In this document: one piece after another, positions 26,864 through 29,090 of the stretch | How the letters are laid out: each line of letters starts with the position of its first letter | How positions within the stretch are numbered: the stretch's first letter is position 1 | Source: an uncultured Oscillospiraceae bacterium | GTDB lineage: Bacteria > Bacillota > Clostridia > Oscillospirales > Acutalibacteraceae | Direction: 5' to 3' | Length of the DNA stretch: 29,090 bases | Assembly (NCBI GenBank): GCA_900546785.1 | Contig: URED01000032.1 | Coordinates: forward strand, 1 to 29,090 | Made by a program: the position numbers and the translations under genes | Notes under the pieces: model-generated | What the model saw: only the letters and a program-made list of their open reading frames with translations | What the model was told of the DNA's origin: nothing | Database searches by the model: none

Positions 26864-28296
26864 TTATACATTTATTTCCACATTGATCCCAAGCAGATCT
26901 TTATTGGAATCAAGTATCGGTTTAATGACCTCGCTCAGGAAATCCGCCGTTTGCTGCGGCGCCCTGCCGACGAAGTTTTCCGGTTTCATCGTGGCAAGGA
27001 TCTCTTCCTTGCTCATCTTAAATTCCGGATCTGCGGCAATGCGGTCTATCAGGTCATTTTTTCCGCCCTGCATTTTAACCACCTCTGCCGCCGCCATGGA
27101 ATGAACGCGAATCCGCTCATGCAGCTTTTGGCGGTCGCCGCCTTTCTTTACCGCGTCCATCAGAATATTTTCCGTTGCCATAAACGGAAGCTCGCTCATA
27201 AGCCTTGCATGTATTACCTTGGGGTAAACAACAAGCCCGCTTGTAACATTTATGTAAAGATCCAGGATACCGTCCGTTGCAAGGAACGCCTCGGCAACAG
27301 ACACACGCTTGTTGGCGCTGTCGTCCAGCGTTCTTTCAAACCACTGGGCGGACGCTGTCCACGCCGGGTTGAGCGCGTCTATCATAACATAGCGCGAAAG
27401 CGACGCGATCCTTTCACTCCTCATGGGATTCCTTTTATACGCCATTGCGGAAGAGCCGATCTGATGCTTTTCAAACGGTTCCTCTATCTCTTTCAGATTC
27501 TGAAGCAGCCTCAGATCGTTTGAAAACTTGCAGCAGGACTGCGCAATGAGCGCAAGGCAGTTGCAAACGATCGTATCCAGCTTTCTTGCGTAAGTCTGGC
27601 CGCTTACCGGGAAGCAGGCTTTAAAGCCCATTTTTTCGGCGATCTTTCTGTCCAGCGCCTTGCATTTTTCGTGGTCACCGCCAAAGAGCTCAAGGAAGGA
27701 CGCCTGCGTGCCCGTTGTGCCCTTGGAGCCGAGCAGCATCAGCGTATCCAGCACATGCTCCACCTCGTTATAATCCATAACAAGATCCATGAGCCAGAGC
27801 GTTGCTCTCTTGCCTACGGTTGTGGGCTGCGCCGGCTGAAAATGGGTAAAGCCGAGGCAGGGCATATCCTTATACTTGTCCGCAAATGCAGCCACGCCGG
27901 CTATTGCGTTTACAAGCTTTTTCCGAATGAGCAAAAGCGCCTCGCGCATCGTGATGACATCCGTATTATCGCCAACATAGCAGCTTGTTGCGCCAAGATG
28001 GATAATGGGCTTTGCCTTGGGGCACTGATCGCCGTATGCGTGCACGTGCGCCATAACATCATGGCGGAACTCCTTTTCATAAGCCGCAGCCGCTTCATAA
28101 TCAATATCTGCGGCATGTGCCTTTAATTCATCTATCTGTTCCTCGGTGATATTCAGACCAAGCTCGCGCTCCGCTTCCGCAAGGGCGATCCACAGCTTGC
28201 GCCACGTTTTGAATTTGAAATCCGGCGAATAGATATACTGCATCTCCTTGCTTGCATAGCGCGCATTGAACGGAGAATTATATGTGTTGTTCGGCA

Positions 28297-28297
<1 letters not shown>
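26864..28297 (-). CDS. purB: Adenylosuccinate lyase, long form
   Basis: The 477-aa fumarase-superfamily enzyme acts twice in purine synthesis, cleaving SAICAR and adenylosuccinate with release of fumarate. Motifs are HLGATSCYVGDNTD, THFQPAQPTTVGKRA with the catalytic His, and the signature GSSAMAYKRNPMRSER (about 290-305). The length and the KRNPMRSER form resemble the roughly 480-aa type known from animals rather than the roughly 430-aa Bacillus type. The ATG shares its A with the purC stop (TGATG), so the two are translationally coupled. Confidence 0.97.
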
Positions 28298-29007
<710 letters not shown>

Positions 29008-29036
29008 TTATATATCCTCCAAACTTCTAAAATGAT

Positions 29037-29090
29037 TAAGCTGCCGGGAGTCGAACCCGATATGCTGAAAATGCGCCGGTGCGGCGTCTT
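29037..29090. repeat. Partial copy of dispersed repeat module B at the window end
   Basis: It aligns with the reverse complement of about 2-54 (about 43 of 53 identical). On the minus strand it contains a tRNA T-arm-like stretch (GGGTTCGACTCCCGG), but the related copy at the window start does not keep that stem. The element continues beyond the window, so its nature is open. Confidence 0.5.

Noticed and set aside
29036..29062. tRNA 3' half on the minus strand (T-arm-like GGGTTCGACTCCCGG)
   Set aside because: The related repeat copy at the window start lacks the pairing, the following bases do not give a clear acceptor end with CCA, and the 5' half is outside the window.

Overview
The window looks like the replication-origin region of a low- to mid-GC Gram-positive anaerobe of class Clostridia, probably a gut Oscillospiraceae/Ruminococcaceae-type organism. 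The evidence is the order dnaA-dnaN-S4 protein-recF-remB-gyrB-gyrA, strong AGGAGG-type ribosome sites, near-consensus sigma-A promoters with 17-bp spacers, a sortase-type SPKTG anchor, LCP wall enzymes, an ECF vitamin transporter subunit, DUF975 and Na+-pump decarboxylase subunits. The lineage is inferred from gene content only.

Layout. 1-261: a decayed dispersed repeat ending in a terminator. 260-2272: a divergent pair consisting of a membrane-anchored DUF4430 (transcobalamin C-domain-like) protein and a wall-anchored alpha/alpha-toroid protein. The latter is preceded by a cobalamin riboswitch, so the pair looks like a split bacterial counterpart of intrinsic factor/transcobalamin. 2324-6708: dinB (minus), glyS and a DUF975 membrane protein. 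6726-7578: FMN riboswitch and ribU. 7594-9474: fba and a 58-aa small protein set among MITE-like repeats. 12998-9483 (minus): a probable six-gene unit of LCP-like protein, folE, folP, ybjQ, folB and folK. 13029-14950: divergent promoters, dnaA and the dnaA-dnaN spacer that forms oriC. 14951-22398: dnaN, S4 protein, recF, remB, gyrB, a MITE copy, gyrA. 22610-25109: an LCP transferase and an MgtC-family protein. 25107-25470: a second copy of the dispersed structured element plus further hairpins. 29007-25477 (minus): purC, purB, oadB, oadG, apparently one operon.

How it fits together. DnaA opens the origin; the clamp (dnaN) serves the replisome and DinB, whose tail carries a clamp-binding motif; RecF and gyrase complete the replication block. 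Vitamin metabolism is a second theme: B12 sensing with surface capture, riboflavin uptake and folate synthesis. The LCP proteins serve the cell envelope.

Most notable observations. (1) The origin carries repeated TTTTCAACA 9-mers and no canonical TTATCCACA box, and DnaA has N-Y-S-T in place of the usual D-H-T-T at the DNA-reading helix with one residue missing, which suggests a co-evolved initiator/box pair. (2) The B12 locus splits an intrinsic-factor-like architecture over two divergent genes whose promoters share overlapping -35 elements. (3) A dispersed element has a hairpin with a compensatory base-pair change between its two copies and a conserved 3' block abutting unrelated terminators, suggesting a structured RNA. 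(4) An RBS-masking hairpin follows the FMN riboswitch terminator.
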